Shown piece after piece: positions 8,917-18,224 of a stretch of DNA of 64,000 bases. Position numbers and translations under genes: made by a program. The notes beneath the pieces were generated by a model. It worked only from the letters and a program-made list of their open reading frames with translations, did no database searches and was not told where the DNA came from. This DNA is from GCA-2862585 sp049890295 (GTDB taxonomy: Bacteria; Bacteroidota; Bacteroidia; Flavobacteriales; UBA7312), in the NCBI GenBank assembly GCA_049890295.1, contig JBMHBP010000004.1, positions 159,571 to 223,570 on the forward strand. The letters run 5' to 3'. Positions within the stretch are counted from its first letter, which is position 1. Each line of letters begins with the position of its first letter.

Positions 8917-10185
8917 ATGCAAAATACTTTAGATTTCGCCTTAGAATCTGATAAAAACGATGAAATTTCTCACTACAGAAACCGTTTTTATATACCACAA
9001 GTTAATGGAAGGGATAGCCTGTATTTTACAGGAAATTCACTGGGTTTACAACCTAAATCGGTTCAAACTTATGTTCAACAAGAATTAGACGATTGGGCAA
9101 AATTTGGTGTTGAAGGGCATTTTGAAGCTAAAAATCCATGGGTTTCCTATCATAAAATTTTAAGCCAACCATTTAGTAAACTTGTTGGTGCTCAAACTGA
9201 AGAGGTAGTAGCAATGAATGGTTTGAGCGTCAATTTGCATTTGATGTTAGTATCATTTTACCAACCTAAAGGCAAACGAACAAAGATAATTTGCGAATCA
9301 AAAGCTTTTCCGTCCGATCAATATGTTTTAGAAAGTCAAGTGAGGTTTCATGGCTTAGACCCTGAAGAGACAATCGTTGAGGTACAACCAAGAGATGGTG
9401 AGTATACTATTAGAGAAGAAGATATTTTGAGCTGTATCAATGATGTTGGAGACGAACTTGCATTAGTTTTTTGGGGTGGGGTTAACTACTATACTGGACA
9501 AGTTTTTGATATGGCATTAATTTCAAGTCAAGCAAAAGCAGTAGGTGCTATTGTGGGCTTAGACCTTGCTCATGGTGTTGGTAATATTTCATTGAGTCTA
9601 CATGATTGGGATGTCGATTTTGCTGCTTGGTGTACATACAAGTATTTAAATTCAGGGCCAGGTGGAATATCAGGAGTTTTTATACATGAAAAACATGCAA
9701 AGAATTTTTCACTACCTCGTTTCTCTGGATGGTGGGGGCATGATGAAGAAAGACGTTTTTTGATGGAGAAAGGCTTTGTTCCAATGCGGGGTGCTCAAGG
9801 TTGGCAGTTGAGTAATGCTCCGGTTTTGACTATGGCAAGTTGTAAGGCAAGTATAGATATTTTTGAGGAGGTTGGGATGTCAAAGCTTAGAGTCAAAAGT
9901 AATTTGTTGACCTCTTTTATGGAGTTTATATTCAACGATATATCAGCTCGTTATGACCATTGTAACTTTGAAATAATAACACCAAGCGAACCTAACAGGC
10001 GTGGCTGTCAATTATCAGTTTTAACTCACGGCCATGGAAAAGAATTATTTGATTTTATTTCTAAAGAAGGCGTTATTGCAGATTGGCGTGAGCCAAACGT
10101 TATAAGACTTGCACCTGTTCCACTTTACAATAGCTTTGAAGATATTTATAAATTAGGTCAAATTATAGAAAAAGCATTATCATGA
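8917..10185 (+). CDS. kynU: Kynureninase
   Basis: This 422-residue PLP enzyme of fold type I cleaves kynurenine or 3-hydroxykynurenine to (hydroxy)anthranilate and alanine. Family features include FTGNSLGLQP near the N-terminus, the cofactor region with DLAHGVGN, and the Schiff-base lysine in CTYKYLNSGPGG near residue 245, followed by the conserved FSGWWGH and a C-terminal DWREPNVIRLAP. ATG 8917 is preferred over the in-frame TTG at 8911. It follows the membrane protein gene after a few bases and overlaps kmo by 4 bp (ATGA), so the two steps of tryptophan catabolism are co-translated. Confidence 0.95.
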   Translation: MQNTLDFALESDKNDEISHYRNRFYIPQVNGRDSLYFTGNSLGLQPKSVQTYVQQELDDWAKFGVEGHFEAKNPWVSYHKILSQPFSKLVGAQTEEVVAMNGLSVNLHLMLVSFYQPKGKRTKIICESKAFPSDQYVLESQVRFHGLDPEETIVEVQPRDGEYTIREEDILSCINDVGDELALVFWGGVNYYTGQVFDMALISSQAKAVGAIVGLDLAHGVGNISLSLHDWDVDFAAWCTYKYLNSGPGGISGVFIHEKHAKNFSLPRFSGWWGHDEERRFLMEKGFVPMRGAQGWQLSNAPVLTMASCKASIDIFEEVGMSKLRVKSNLLTSFMEFIFNDISARYDHCNFEIITPSEPNRRGCQLSVLTHGHGKELFDFISKEGVIADWREPNVIRLAPVPLYNSFEDIYKLGQIIEKALS

Positions 10186-11519
10186 GTAAAAATATTACAA
10201 TCGCCGGTGCGGGTTTGGTCGGTGCTTTAGAGGCTATTTATTTATCAAAGCGAGGCTTTAATGTCAACGTCTTTGAACGTCGGCCTGATATGCGTTCAGT
10301 TGAATTGACTGCAGGTCGTTCAATAAATTTAGCCTTATCAGAACGGGGTTGGAACGCTCTAAAAACTGTAGGAGTGGAAAAAGAAGTAGAAAAAATGGCC
10401 ATTCCAATGTATAAAAGAGTTATGCATTCGGTAGATGGTACTCTTACAGACCAATCATATGGACAAGATGGCCAGGCTATATATTCTGTTTCAAGAGGTG
10501 GTTTGAATCAGATTCTACTGCGTTTAGCAGGTAGTCTTCAAAATGTCAATTTAAATTTTGAGCACAGATGCTTAGATGTGGACTTAGAGACTGCTACAGC
10601 TATTTTTGAAGATAGTTCTGGTATAAGAAAAGAAGTTCTTGCAGATGCATTAATAGGTGCAGACGGAACATACTCGGTAGTACGTTCAAAAATGATGCGA
10701 CAAGACAGATTTCAGTATTCTCAACACTACATTGAGCATGGCTATAAAGAATTGACAATTCCAGCTAATCCAGATGGGACTTATCAATTAGAAGTTAATG
10801 CCCTACATATTTGGCCAAGAGGTAATTATATGCTTATTGCACTTCCTAATTTAGATGGTAGTTTTACATGTACCTTATTTTTTCCTTACGAAGGAGAGCA
10901 TTCTTTTAAAAGTTTGACAAGCGAACAAAAAGTACATGAGTTTTTTAGTGCTGTTTTTCCAGATACGATTGATTTAATTCCAAATCTCGTACAGGAATAT
11001 TTTCAAAACCCAACTTCATCATTGGCAATAATGAGATGCGATCCTTGGACTGTTGAAGATAAAGTATTACTGATTGGTGATGCAGCACATGCCACAGTTC
11101 CATTCTATGGTCAAGGAATGAATGCTGGTTTCGAAGGCTGTTTTGTATTAGATCAATTAATGAAAAAACATGGCGATAATTGGAAAGCTTGTTTTGATGA
11201 ATATTCTCAAATACGTAAACCCGATGGAGATGGTGTTCAGGATTTATCATTGCACAATTTTATTGTCATGCGTGATAAAACTGCAGACCCCAATTTTTTA
11301 CTTCAAAAGAAAATAGAACTACATTTTTCAAGAAAGTATCCAGAAAAATGGTTACCACTTTACTCCATGGTTTCTTTTTCAACCATTCGCTATTCAGAAG
11401 CATGGCGAATTGGGCAACAACAGGAGGAATTGATGAAGGAAATAATGAGTATGGATGGCATAGAAAATAAGTGGGACTCTCAGGAGGTAGAAGATAAGAT
11501 GTTAATGCTGATTGATTGA
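10182..11519 (+). CDS. kmo: Kynurenine 3-monooxygenase
   Basis: This 445-residue flavoprotein hydroxylates L-kynurenine to 3-hydroxykynurenine using NADPH and O2. The FAD-binding Rossmann motif is at the N-terminus (ITIAGAGLVGALEAIYLSKRG), followed by the family's RSINLALSERG and, near residue 300, GDAAHATVPFYGQGMNAGFEG, the second FAD contact. Length is normal. The start codon overlaps the kynU stop in ATGA and its own stop overlaps the TTG start of the MFS gene. The enzyme would act before KynU. Genes for tryptophan dioxygenase and 3-hydroxyanthranilate dioxygenase are not in the window, so the route to quinolinate or full catabolism cannot be completed from this segment. Confidence 0.95.
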   Translation: MSKNITIAGAGLVGALEAIYLSKRGFNVNVFERRPDMRSVELTAGRSINLALSERGWNALKTVGVEKEVEKMAIPMYKRVMHSVDGTLTDQSYGQDGQAIYSVSRGGLNQILLRLAGSLQNVNLNFEHRCLDVDLETATAIFEDSSGIRKEVLADALIGADGTYSVVRSKMMRQDRFQYSQHYIEHGYKELTIPANPDGTYQLEVNALHIWPRGNYMLIALPNLDGSFTCTLFFPYEGEHSFKSLTSEQKVHEFFSAVFPDTIDLIPNLVQEYFQNPTSSLAIMRCDPWTVEDKVLLIGDAAHATVPFYGQGMNAGFEGCFVLDQLMKKHGDNWKACFDEYSQIRKPDGDGVQDLSLHNFIVMRDKTADPNFLLQKKIELHFSRKYPEKWLPLYSMVSFSTIRYSEAWRIGQQQEELMKEIMSMDGIENKWDSQEVEDKMLMLID

Positions 11520-12751
11520 AAACCTTACTTAAATCGTATTCGAATCTTGAGGAGCATGTATTGCTCATGATTAAAGCGGAATTCTTTATTCAAATTATTG
11601 GGGCTGCTTTTTTTTTAATACTAAATATTTTTCTTGCTAAATCCGGTTTTTCGGACCCTGAAATAGCCAATTTTATTTCATATAGATTTTTAGCTGTAAT
11701 GGTTTTAGGTTTTCCGTTGGGTATTTATATAAAGGGAAAAGCATTAAAGCCATTCTTTTGGATTGGTAGTATAGGTGTGCCAATGACGGCTATTGCTATG
11801 ATAGTAAGTATTAATAATAAGTTATTTTCAATACTTCCCTCCTTATTTATTCTGTGGGGAGTTGTGTTTACATGTTTTCAGGTCAGTAGCTTGCCATATA
11901 TTATGCGAAACACAAAGAAAGAAAATCAGTCACATGCTATATCTCTAAGTTTTGCTACACACAGTTTTGGCACTATTTCTAGTAGCATAATAATTTTTTT
12001 ATTGAGTACATTTTTTGTTGATATCAATGAAGGAATAGTTTTAATAATAATCTCAATTGTAGGTCTTTTCGGCGTATTTTATTTGTTACAACTAAAAGTA
12101 GATGCTGTAATTGATGATAAACAACCATTCTCTTGGCAAACATACGATTGGTGGTTAGTACTAAAAGCGGTTGTTCCAACGATAATAATTTCTATTGGTG
12201 CAGGCTTAACCATTCCATTTATCAATTTGTTCTTTTACCATGATTTTAATATTGATTCTTCAGAGTTTGCACTAATAGGAGGAGGAGCAAGTATTTTAGT
12301 TTCTGTCTTATCGTTAATGGTACCAAAAGTGAAAGACTATTTAGGTTTTAAAAAAGGAATTACCTTAACTCAGTCAATCGCAGTTATTGCACTAGTGGCT
12401 TTGGCAACAACAGAATTCTTTACAAGCTATTGGTGGTCATTACCTTTAGCAATTGGATGTTATTGGTTAAGAACTCCTCTGATGAACATGGCTGCTCCTA
12501 TGACCTCTGAGCTAACCATGAATTATGTCGGGAAAAATAATCAAGAAATATTAAGTGCAATTACTGCTGCTATTTGGAGTGGTAGTTGGTATTTCAGTTC
12601 ACAAATATTCCGATTTTTGAAAGCTATGGATTTACCATACGCTTACATTTTTTACATCACTGCAGCCTTATACAGCTTTGGTATTTTAATGTACTACTTA
12701 CTAATTTTAGACTATGAAAAGAAAGTAGATAAAGTGACTATCAATGTCTGA
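11516..12751 (+). CDS. MFS transporter in the kynurenine operon
   Basis: This 411-residue protein has about twelve hydrophobic segments and the gross layout of a major facilitator: two six-helix halves separated by a loop near residue 200 (KVDAVIDDKQPFSW). The chosen TTG start overlaps the kmo stop (TTGA); a later ATG at 11567 would remove 17 residues and still precede the first helix. Operon position suggests transport of tryptophan- or kynurenine-related compounds, but that is inference only. No substrate motif was recognised. Confidence 0.6.
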   Translation: MKTLLKSYSNLEEHVLLMIKAEFFIQIIGAAFFLILNIFLAKSGFSDPEIANFISYRFLAVMVLGFPLGIYIKGKALKPFFWIGSIGVPMTAIAMIVSINNKLFSILPSLFILWGVVFTCFQVSSLPYIMRNTKKENQSHAISLSFATHSFGTISSSIIIFLLSTFFVDINEGIVLIIISIVGLFGVFYLLQLKVDAVIDDKQPFSWQTYDWWLVLKAVVPTIIISIGAGLTIPFINLFFYHDFNIDSSEFALIGGGASILVSVLSLMVPKVKDYLGFKKGITLTQSIAVIALVALATTEFFTSYWWSLPLAIGCYWLRTPLMNMAAPMTSELTMNYVGKNNQEILSAITAAIWSGSWYFSSQIFRFLKAMDLPYAYIFYITAALYSFGILMYYLLILDYEKKVDKVTINV

Positions 12752-12753
12752 TA

Positions 12754-13395
12754 CTAATTTAAAAATGGATTATTCTTTCTTTCAAATCCTACTGTAGTAT
12801 AAGGTCCATGTCCACAATAAACTTTAGTCTTATCTTCTAATGGCATTAGCTTGTTTTTTATACTATTAATAAGAGTCTGATGATCACCGCCAGGCAAGTC
12901 AGTACGACCAATACTCATTTGAAATAGTACATCTCCACCAATAACAAAGTCTTGTTCTTTAGAATACAAAACAATATGACCAGGTGCATGACCCGGGGTG
13001 AACATAATAGTTAAATAACTCTGCCCAAAACTTACTAAATCTCCTTCGTTCAAAAAGTGTAGTGGTAATGGGCTTTCTTCATAATTATGGAAGCCATAAA
13101 GACTGCTATATTGAGTCACAGCCTGTAGAGTGGGTAAATCTTGTTCATGAGCTTCTAAATCTAACCCCCAACACTCTGAAACAAATTTATTCCCCAAAAC
13201 ATGATCAATATGGCAATGGGTATTTATTAATCTTACAGGCTTCAAATCATTGTTATTAATGTAGTTCAGTAATTGATCTTTCTCTAACTGACTGTAGCAG
13301 CCAGGATCTACAATGATGCATTCCTTTGTTTCATCATGCAAAACATATGTATTCTCTTGAAAGTCGTTGAATGTAAAAGTTTCTATACTTATCAT
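12754..13395 (-). CDS. MBL-fold metallo-hydrolase, glyoxalase II-like
   Basis: This 213-residue metallo-beta-lactamase-fold hydrolase has the metal-binding THCHIDH motif near residue 60, then TPGHAPGH (third metal His), GGDVLF (bridging Asp) and CGHGPYT near the C-terminus. This is the single-domain YcbL/GloB-like type that often hydrolyses thioesters such as S-lactoylglutathione; the actual substrate is not evident. It is convergent with the MFS gene, with two bases between stops. A TATCTTTG promoter element ends only 4 bases before its ATG, so the mRNA may be leaderless. Confidence 0.85.
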   Translation of the reverse strand: MISIETFTFNDFQENTYVLHDETKECIIVDPGCYSQLEKDQLLNYINNNDLKPVRLINTHCHIDHVLGNKFVSECWGLDLEAHEQDLPTLQAVTQYSSLYGFHNYEESPLPLHFLNEGDLVSFGQSYLTIMFTPGHAPGHIVLYSKEQDFVIGGDVLFQMSIGRTDLPGGDHQTLINSIKNKLMPLEDKTKVYCGHGPYTTVGFERKNNPFLN

Positions 13396-13399
13396 GAGG

Positions 13400-13407
13400 C
13401 AAAGATA
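13400..13407 (-). promoter_or_regulatory. -7 element abutting the MBL hydrolase start
   Basis: TATCTTTG on the minus strand matches TAnnTTTG, with 4 bases between it and ATG 13395. Transcription would begin at or next to the start codon. Confidence 0.5.
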
Positions 13408-13436
13408 TTTTGAATTACATATCTTCGCAAGGATTT

Positions 13437-13805
13437 ATGTCAATTACTACATTATTTTTACTAATTCTTATTGGTGTTTGTGCTGGATTATTGAGTGGCT
13501 TTGTAGGTGTTGGTGGTGGGATAATCATTATACCATTACTCATGTTATTAGTTGGCTTTGGTCAGCACTTAGCACAAGGTACAAGTCTAGCCGTTATGTT
13601 GCCTCCAATCGGTATTCTAGCTGCTTGGAATTATCACAAAGAAGGATTTGTAAATTGGAAATATGCGTTGATAATTTCATTAGCGTTTATTGTTGGAGGG
13701 TACTTTAGCTCGAAATGGGCAGTTCAACTTGATCAAAAAACTCTAAAAAAAGTGTTTGGAGTAATATTATTAATTGGAGGTTTAAAACTTATTTTTAGCA
13801 AGTGA
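13437..13805 (+). CDS. Half-size TauE/SafE (TSUP) family permease
   Basis: This 122-residue protein from ATG 13437 (an in-frame TTG at 13410 would add nine residues) has four hydrophobic segments and the glycine-rich GVCAGLLSGFVGVGGG signature of TauE/SafE permeases. These commonly move sulfite, sulfoacetate or other anions. Full-length members are about 250 residues with two such halves; this is one half and would have to dimerise. Its stop overlaps the GTG start of the next gene (GTGA), so the two are coupled. Confidence 0.7.
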   Translation: MSITTLFLLILIGVCAGLLSGFVGVGGGIIIIPLLMLLVGFGQHLAQGTSLAVMLPPIGILAAWNYHKEGFVNWKYALIISLAFIVGGYFSSKWAVQLDQKTLKKVFGVILLIGGLKLIFSK

Positions 13806-14977
13806 ATCCGTTAGAATCAAAAATAAAAGAATTAGCTAAATTATATTTTGATGATATCGTCGAAATAAGACGTCATTTACATAAACACCCAGAGTTATCA
13901 TTTGAAGAATTTAATACGTCGTCATTCATTCAAGAAAAGCTAAATGAGTACGGAATCTCTTTTACTGCTGGTATAGTTAAAACAGGTATTGTTGCACTTA
14001 TAGAGGGAAAAAACCCTAAGTCAAAATGTATTGCTTTAAGAGCAGATATTGACGCTTTACCTATTGAAGAATTGAATACTCATAGTTTTGTTTCTAAACA
14101 TAAAGGCGTCATGCATGCCTGCGGTCATGATGTTCATACCGCATCATTAATAGGAGTAGCTAGAATTTTAAATGAACTAAAGCATTCATGGGAAGGATGT
14201 GTGAAGCTTATTTTCCAGCCTGGGGAAGAGAAATTACCCGGAGGAGCTTCCTTAATGATAAATGAAGGAGTACTCAATAACCCAACCGTCGATAAAATCA
14301 TTGGTCAGCATGTATCCCCAGAATTAGAATGCGGAACATTAGGTATCAGGGCTGGAAAGTTTATGGCATCAACCGATGAAATATATATAGATGTTATAGG
14401 TAAAGGGGGTCATGCCGCTTTACCAGAAGGTAATATTAACCCTATAGTAATAGCCTCTAACTTGATTTCAAATTTATACGAACGATTTAGTCAATACAGA
14501 GATAAACCTAGTGTTTTTTCAATTGGTGTAATTGAGGGTGGAACGGCTGGAAATATTATTCCTGATAGCGTAAGTCTACAAGGAACGTTCAGAGCAATGA
14601 ATGAAGAATTTAGAAAAGAAGCACATAAAATTATCGGTGAGATATGCGATACAGTCACTCAGCAATTTGGAGGTTCTTTTTCGCTTGAAATAAAAAAGGG
14701 GTATCCATTTCTATCCAATGATAAAGAACTCACTCAGTTGTGTTTTGATACAGCTGCAGAATTTATGGGTAAGCAAAATGTTATAGAAATTCCTAAACGT
14801 ATGACTGCAGAAGACTTTGCATACTACTCTCATCATGTTCCAGCTTGTTTCTATCGAATTGGTGTAGGCAGTCGGGGAGAGGATAGAAGATATCTACACA
14901 ACGCTAAATTTGATGTTAATGAGAATGCTTTAATTCACAGTATGGGTGTGATGAGTTGGTTAGCAATTAACTGCTAG
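13802..14977 (+). CDS. M20-family amidohydrolase / metallopeptidase
   Basis: This 391-residue protein belongs to the M20D family (IAA-amino-acid hydrolase, N-acetyldiaminopimelate deacetylase and related carboxypeptidases). Metal ligands are visible in MHACGHDVHTA (near residue 105), FQPGEEKLPGGA (near 140) and GQHVSP, and the lid or dimerisation domain opens with GKGGHAALPEG. Start is GTG 13802, overlapping the TauE-like stop. Its stop TAG lies in the same CTAG as the stop of convergent recQ. The substrate is likely an N-acyl amino acid, but cannot be read from the sequence. Confidence 0.85.
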   Translation: MNPLESKIKELAKLYFDDIVEIRRHLHKHPELSFEEFNTSSFIQEKLNEYGISFTAGIVKTGIVALIEGKNPKSKCIALRADIDALPIEELNTHSFVSKHKGVMHACGHDVHTASLIGVARILNELKHSWEGCVKLIFQPGEEKLPGGASLMINEGVLNNPTVDKIIGQHVSPELECGTLGIRAGKFMASTDEIYIDVIGKGGHAALPEGNINPIVIASNLISNLYERFSQYRDKPSVFSIGVIEGGTAGNIIPDSVSLQGTFRAMNEEFRKEAHKIIGEICDTVTQQFGGSFSLEIKKGYPFLSNDKELTQLCFDTAAEFMGKQNVIEIPKRMTAEDFAYYSHHVPACFYRIGVGSRGEDRRYLHNAKFDVNENALIHSMGVMSWLAINC

Positions 14978-17163
14978 TTTGCAACATCCGATATGAACTT
15001 TATTCTATACAGCCTAAGCTCTTCATCCGTATATTCGTCTTCGTCAAATTCTAGTCTGGCTTCTTGAAATGAGGCTTCTTCTGAATTTTTGAAAAATTCA
15101 TCAAGTTCTTCTTCCTGATACTCGTCTATCAATTCGTCTAGGTAATAATTTAAGTTCACTTTTGTCCCAGACTCAACAATCGTTTCTATTTCTTTGATTA
15201 ACTCATCAACCTCTAGTCCTTTGGCTGAGGCAATATCTTCTATTGATAATTTTCGATCTATTGACTGTATAATGTAGACTTTATTACTTGATTGCTTAGC
15301 AACTGTTTTTATGACCATATCTTCTGGTCTAATAATATCATTTTCATTGACATATTCTTTGATATACTCTAGGAATATTTGACCGAACTTTTTCGCTTTG
15401 CCAAAACCTACACCATGAATTTGACTTAATTCTTCAGTGGTTATTGGGTATTGATTTGCCATATCAATTAGCGAGGCCTCAGAAAAAATGATGTTAGGGG
15501 GTAAGCCTTTAGTTTTAGCATATTTTTTTCTTAATTCTTTGAGATTTTTGAAAAGGACTGTATCAGCTGCAGCTGCTTTTTGGTTGCTGTTGGCTGCATT
15601 TTGAGAATTTATAGCGTCATAGTCGTGGTCCTCAGTTAGAAGAATTTCGTAGGGATTTACTAAATATTCATATCCTTTTTCACTAATTTTTAGGATACCA
15701 TAACTTTCAATTTCTTTGCTTAAGAATCCATTTACCAAAGACTGTCGAATAACTGCATGCCAAAAACCTTTTGATTTCTCTTTTCCGCCACCAAATTCAT
15801 CGACTAAATCTGCCTTATTTTGTTTAATCAAAGCATTACTCTCACCTACCAGAACCTTTACTATTTCTTTTGCCTTGAGCCTTTCACTGATGGCTTTTAC
15901 ACATTCTAATAATTGAATAATATTTTCTTCGCCATTAAATTTTGGTTTTGGATGACGACAATTATCACACATGCTATTGCAGTGAGCTTCATCAAAAGTT
16001 TCGCCAAAATAATGTAATATATATTTTCTTCTACAAATAGATGTTTCTGCGAACGAAATAGTTTCTAGTATGAGTTGTCGGCCAATTTCTTGTTCAGCCA
16101 CAGGTTTTCCTTGTAAAAACTTTTCGAGTTTTTCGATATCATTATAACTATAGAAAGTTAGGCAATTCCCCTCACCACCGTCACGTCCCGCTCGACCAGT
16201 TTCTTGATAATAACTTTCTAAACTTTTTGGTATATCGTGATGAATAACATATCTAATATCGGGTTTATCAATTCCCATACCAAAAGCAATAGTTGCCACA
16301 ATTACGTCCACATCTTCCATTAGAAAAGCATCTTGGTGCTTTACACGAATCTTATTCTCCAGTCCAGCATGATAGGGTAGAGCGTTTATGCCATTTACTT
16401 GAAGCATTTCGGCTATCTCTTCAACTTTTTTTCTGCTCAAGCAGTAAACAATTCCAGACTTTCCGGTATTTTGTTTTATAAATTTTATTATTTCTTTTTC
16501 GACATTAATTTTTGGACGAATGTCATAATATAAGTTAGACCGATTAAATGAGTCAAAAAAGACTGGACAATCAGAAATACCTAGATTTTTCTGAATATCT
16601 TCTCTTACTTTTACTGTGGCTGTGGCAGTAAGTGCTATTATTGGGGCTCGTCCAATACTTTCTACAATTTTTCTTATGTTTCTGTATTCAGGTCTAAAGT
16701 CATGACCCCATTCCGAAATACAATGTGCTTCATCGATGGCATAGAACGAAATGGTATGTTTTTTTAAAAATTCTATATTTTCTTCCTTAGTCAGTGACTC
16801 TGGAGCGACATATAATAATTTAGTTGCCCCAGAACTAACGTCTTGTTTGACTTTTTCAATTTCTGTTTTGGAAAGTGATGAGTTTAGAACATGAGCAATA
16901 GAGTCACTATCATTAAATCCTCTTATCGCATCAACTTGATTTTTCATTAAGGCTATCAATGGCGATATTACTATGGCACAACCCTCGCTAATAAGGGCTG
17001 GTAGTTGATAGCACATGGACTTGCCACCACCAGTTGGCATTACAACAAAAGCATCATTACCATCTAATGTGTTTTGAATAATTGTTTCTTGTTGACTTTT
17101 AAAATGATTGAATCCAAAATACTTTTGGAGTTCATCGTTTAAAGATTTAATCTGTAGGGTCAT
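14974..17163 (-). CDS. recQ: ATP-dependent DNA helicase RecQ
   Basis: This 729-residue superfamily 2 helicase unwinds DNA 3'-5' in recombination and repair. Motif I is MPTGGGKSMCYQLP near residue 40, the DEAH box is YAIDEAHCISEWGHDFRPEY near 142, and motif VI is YYQETGRAGRDG. The RecQ-specific zinc region has C...CNSMCDNC, a winged-helix region follows, and an HRDC domain lies near residues 530-610 (KTKGLPPNIIFSE). The C-terminal 60 residues are very acidic. It is divergent from kdsD and convergent with the M20 gene. Confidence 0.95.
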   Translation of the reverse strand: MTLQIKSLNDELQKYFGFNHFKSQQETIIQNTLDGNDAFVVMPTGGGKSMCYQLPALISEGCAIVISPLIALMKNQVDAIRGFNDSDSIAHVLNSSLSKTEIEKVKQDVSSGATKLLYVAPESLTKEENIEFLKKHTISFYAIDEAHCISEWGHDFRPEYRNIRKIVESIGRAPIIALTATATVKVREDIQKNLGISDCPVFFDSFNRSNLYYDIRPKINVEKEIIKFIKQNTGKSGIVYCLSRKKVEEIAEMLQVNGINALPYHAGLENKIRVKHQDAFLMEDVDVIVATIAFGMGIDKPDIRYVIHHDIPKSLESYYQETGRAGRDGGEGNCLTFYSYNDIEKLEKFLQGKPVAEQEIGRQLILETISFAETSICRRKYILHYFGETFDEAHCNSMCDNCRHPKPKFNGEENIIQLLECVKAISERLKAKEIVKVLVGESNALIKQNKADLVDEFGGGKEKSKGFWHAVIRQSLVNGFLSKEIESYGILKISEKGYEYLVNPYEILLTEDHDYDAINSQNAANSNQKAAAADTVLFKNLKELRKKYAKTKGLPPNIIFSEASLIDMANQYPITTEELSQIHGVGFGKAKKFGQIFLEYIKEYVNENDIIRPEDMVIKTVAKQSSNKVYIIQSIDRKLSIEDIASAKGLEVDELIKEIETIVESGTKVNLNYYLDELIDEYQEEELDEFFKNSEEASFQEARLEFDEDEYTDEELRLYRIKFISDVAN

Positions 17164-17188
17164 TTAATATAAAACAGCTAATTTTTGA

Positions 17189-17196
17189 TACTTTTG
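17189..17196 (+). promoter_or_regulatory. -7 promoter element for kdsD-tatC-lptB
   Basis: TACTTTTG matches TAnnTTTG in the intergenic region between divergent recQ and kdsD, about 60 bases before the kdsD start. Confidence 0.45.
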
Positions 17197-17255
17197 CTTT
17201 AAAGTATTACTTACTAAAATTATGGATTATTTTTCAGTTTATCAAATTTAGTCTA

Positions 17256-18224
17256 TTGAAATCAATAAATGAAATAAAATCTATTGCGAAAGCAACAATC
17301 GAGTTAGAAGGCAATTCTATTCTTAAACTTATTGACTATATAGATGATGATTTTGCGTCAGTAGTTGATAAAGTCTTACGTTCTAAGGGTAGACTTATTA
17401 TTACTGGCATTGGTAAAAGTGCCAATATTGCTCAAAAATTAGTGTCGACATTTAATTCAACAGGTCAGCCATCTATTTTTATGCATGCTGCAGATGCACT
17501 TCATGGTGATTTAGGCAATATACAAGCTGATGACGTTGTTATGTGTATTTCTAAAAGTGGGACTACTCCTGAAATAAAAACACTATTACCCCTACTGAAA
17601 AATATGAGAAATCCAATAATAGCTTTAACCGGAAACGAAGATTCATATTTGTCAAGGCACTCGACCTACACTTTATTATGTAAGGTTGAAAAAGAAGCAT
17701 GTCCAAATAACTTAGCACCAACAACTAGTACTACCGCACAATTAGTTATGGGTGATGCACTTGCCGTATGCTTGTTAGAGTGTAGAAACTTTTCCGATCA
17801 AGACTTTGCTAAATTTCACCCTGGAGGATCTTTAGGTAAAAGATTATTGTTGAAGGTTGAAGAACTTTGTGGGGAAAGCTCAAAACCTGTAGTTGGTCCA
17901 TGTGATTCAATTAAAGAGGTCATTTTAGAAATTTCTAATAAAAGGCTAGGGGCTACATTAGTAGTTGAAGATGATGAATTATTGGGTATAATTACCGATG
18001 GCGACATCAGACGAATGTTAGAAAGTAATTTAAACTGGAATTCGATTTGTGCAAAAGATATTATGAATAGTAAGCCTGTAATTATAGAACATAATGAATT
18101 GGCATCAACAGCTCTAACAATTATGGAGAGAAATAAAATTTCTCAAATAATTGTCAGAAAAGAGTCTAATTATTTAGGTGTTGTTCATATACATGATATT
18201 TTAAAAGAAGGTATTGAAAAATGA
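17256..18224 (+). CDS. kdsD: Arabinose-5-phosphate isomerase (KpsF/GutQ family)
   Basis: This 322-residue protein interconverts ribulose-5-phosphate and arabinose-5-phosphate, the first step of Kdo synthesis for LPS. A SIS domain covers residues 30-185 (TGIGKSANIAQK, ISKSGTTPE, the family's APTTSTTAQLVMGDALA) and ends with FHPGGSLGKRLL; two CBS domains follow (TDGDIRRML in the first). The start is TTG 17256, since no ATG is suitably placed; it gives the normal family length. It is coupled by ATGA overlap to tatC, which in turn overlaps lptB. Confidence 0.92.
   Translation: MKSINEIKSIAKATIELEGNSILKLIDYIDDDFASVVDKVLRSKGRLIITGIGKSANIAQKLVSTFNSTGQPSIFMHAADALHGDLGNIQADDVVMCISKSGTTPEIKTLLPLLKNMRNPIIALTGNEDSYLSRHSTYTLLCKVEKEACPNNLAPTTSTTAQLVMGDALAVCLLECRNFSDQDFAKFHPGGSLGKRLLLKVEELCGESSKPVVGPCDSIKEVILEISNKRLGATLVVEDDELLGIITDGDIRRMLESNLNWNSICAKDIMNSKPVIIEHNELASTALTIMERNKISQIIVRKESNYLGVVHIHDILKEGIEK

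Noticed and set aside
14974..14977. Convergent stops of the M20 gene and recQ sharing CTAG
   Set aside because: It is a neat overlap, but both reading frames are intact and such packing is common in compact genomes.
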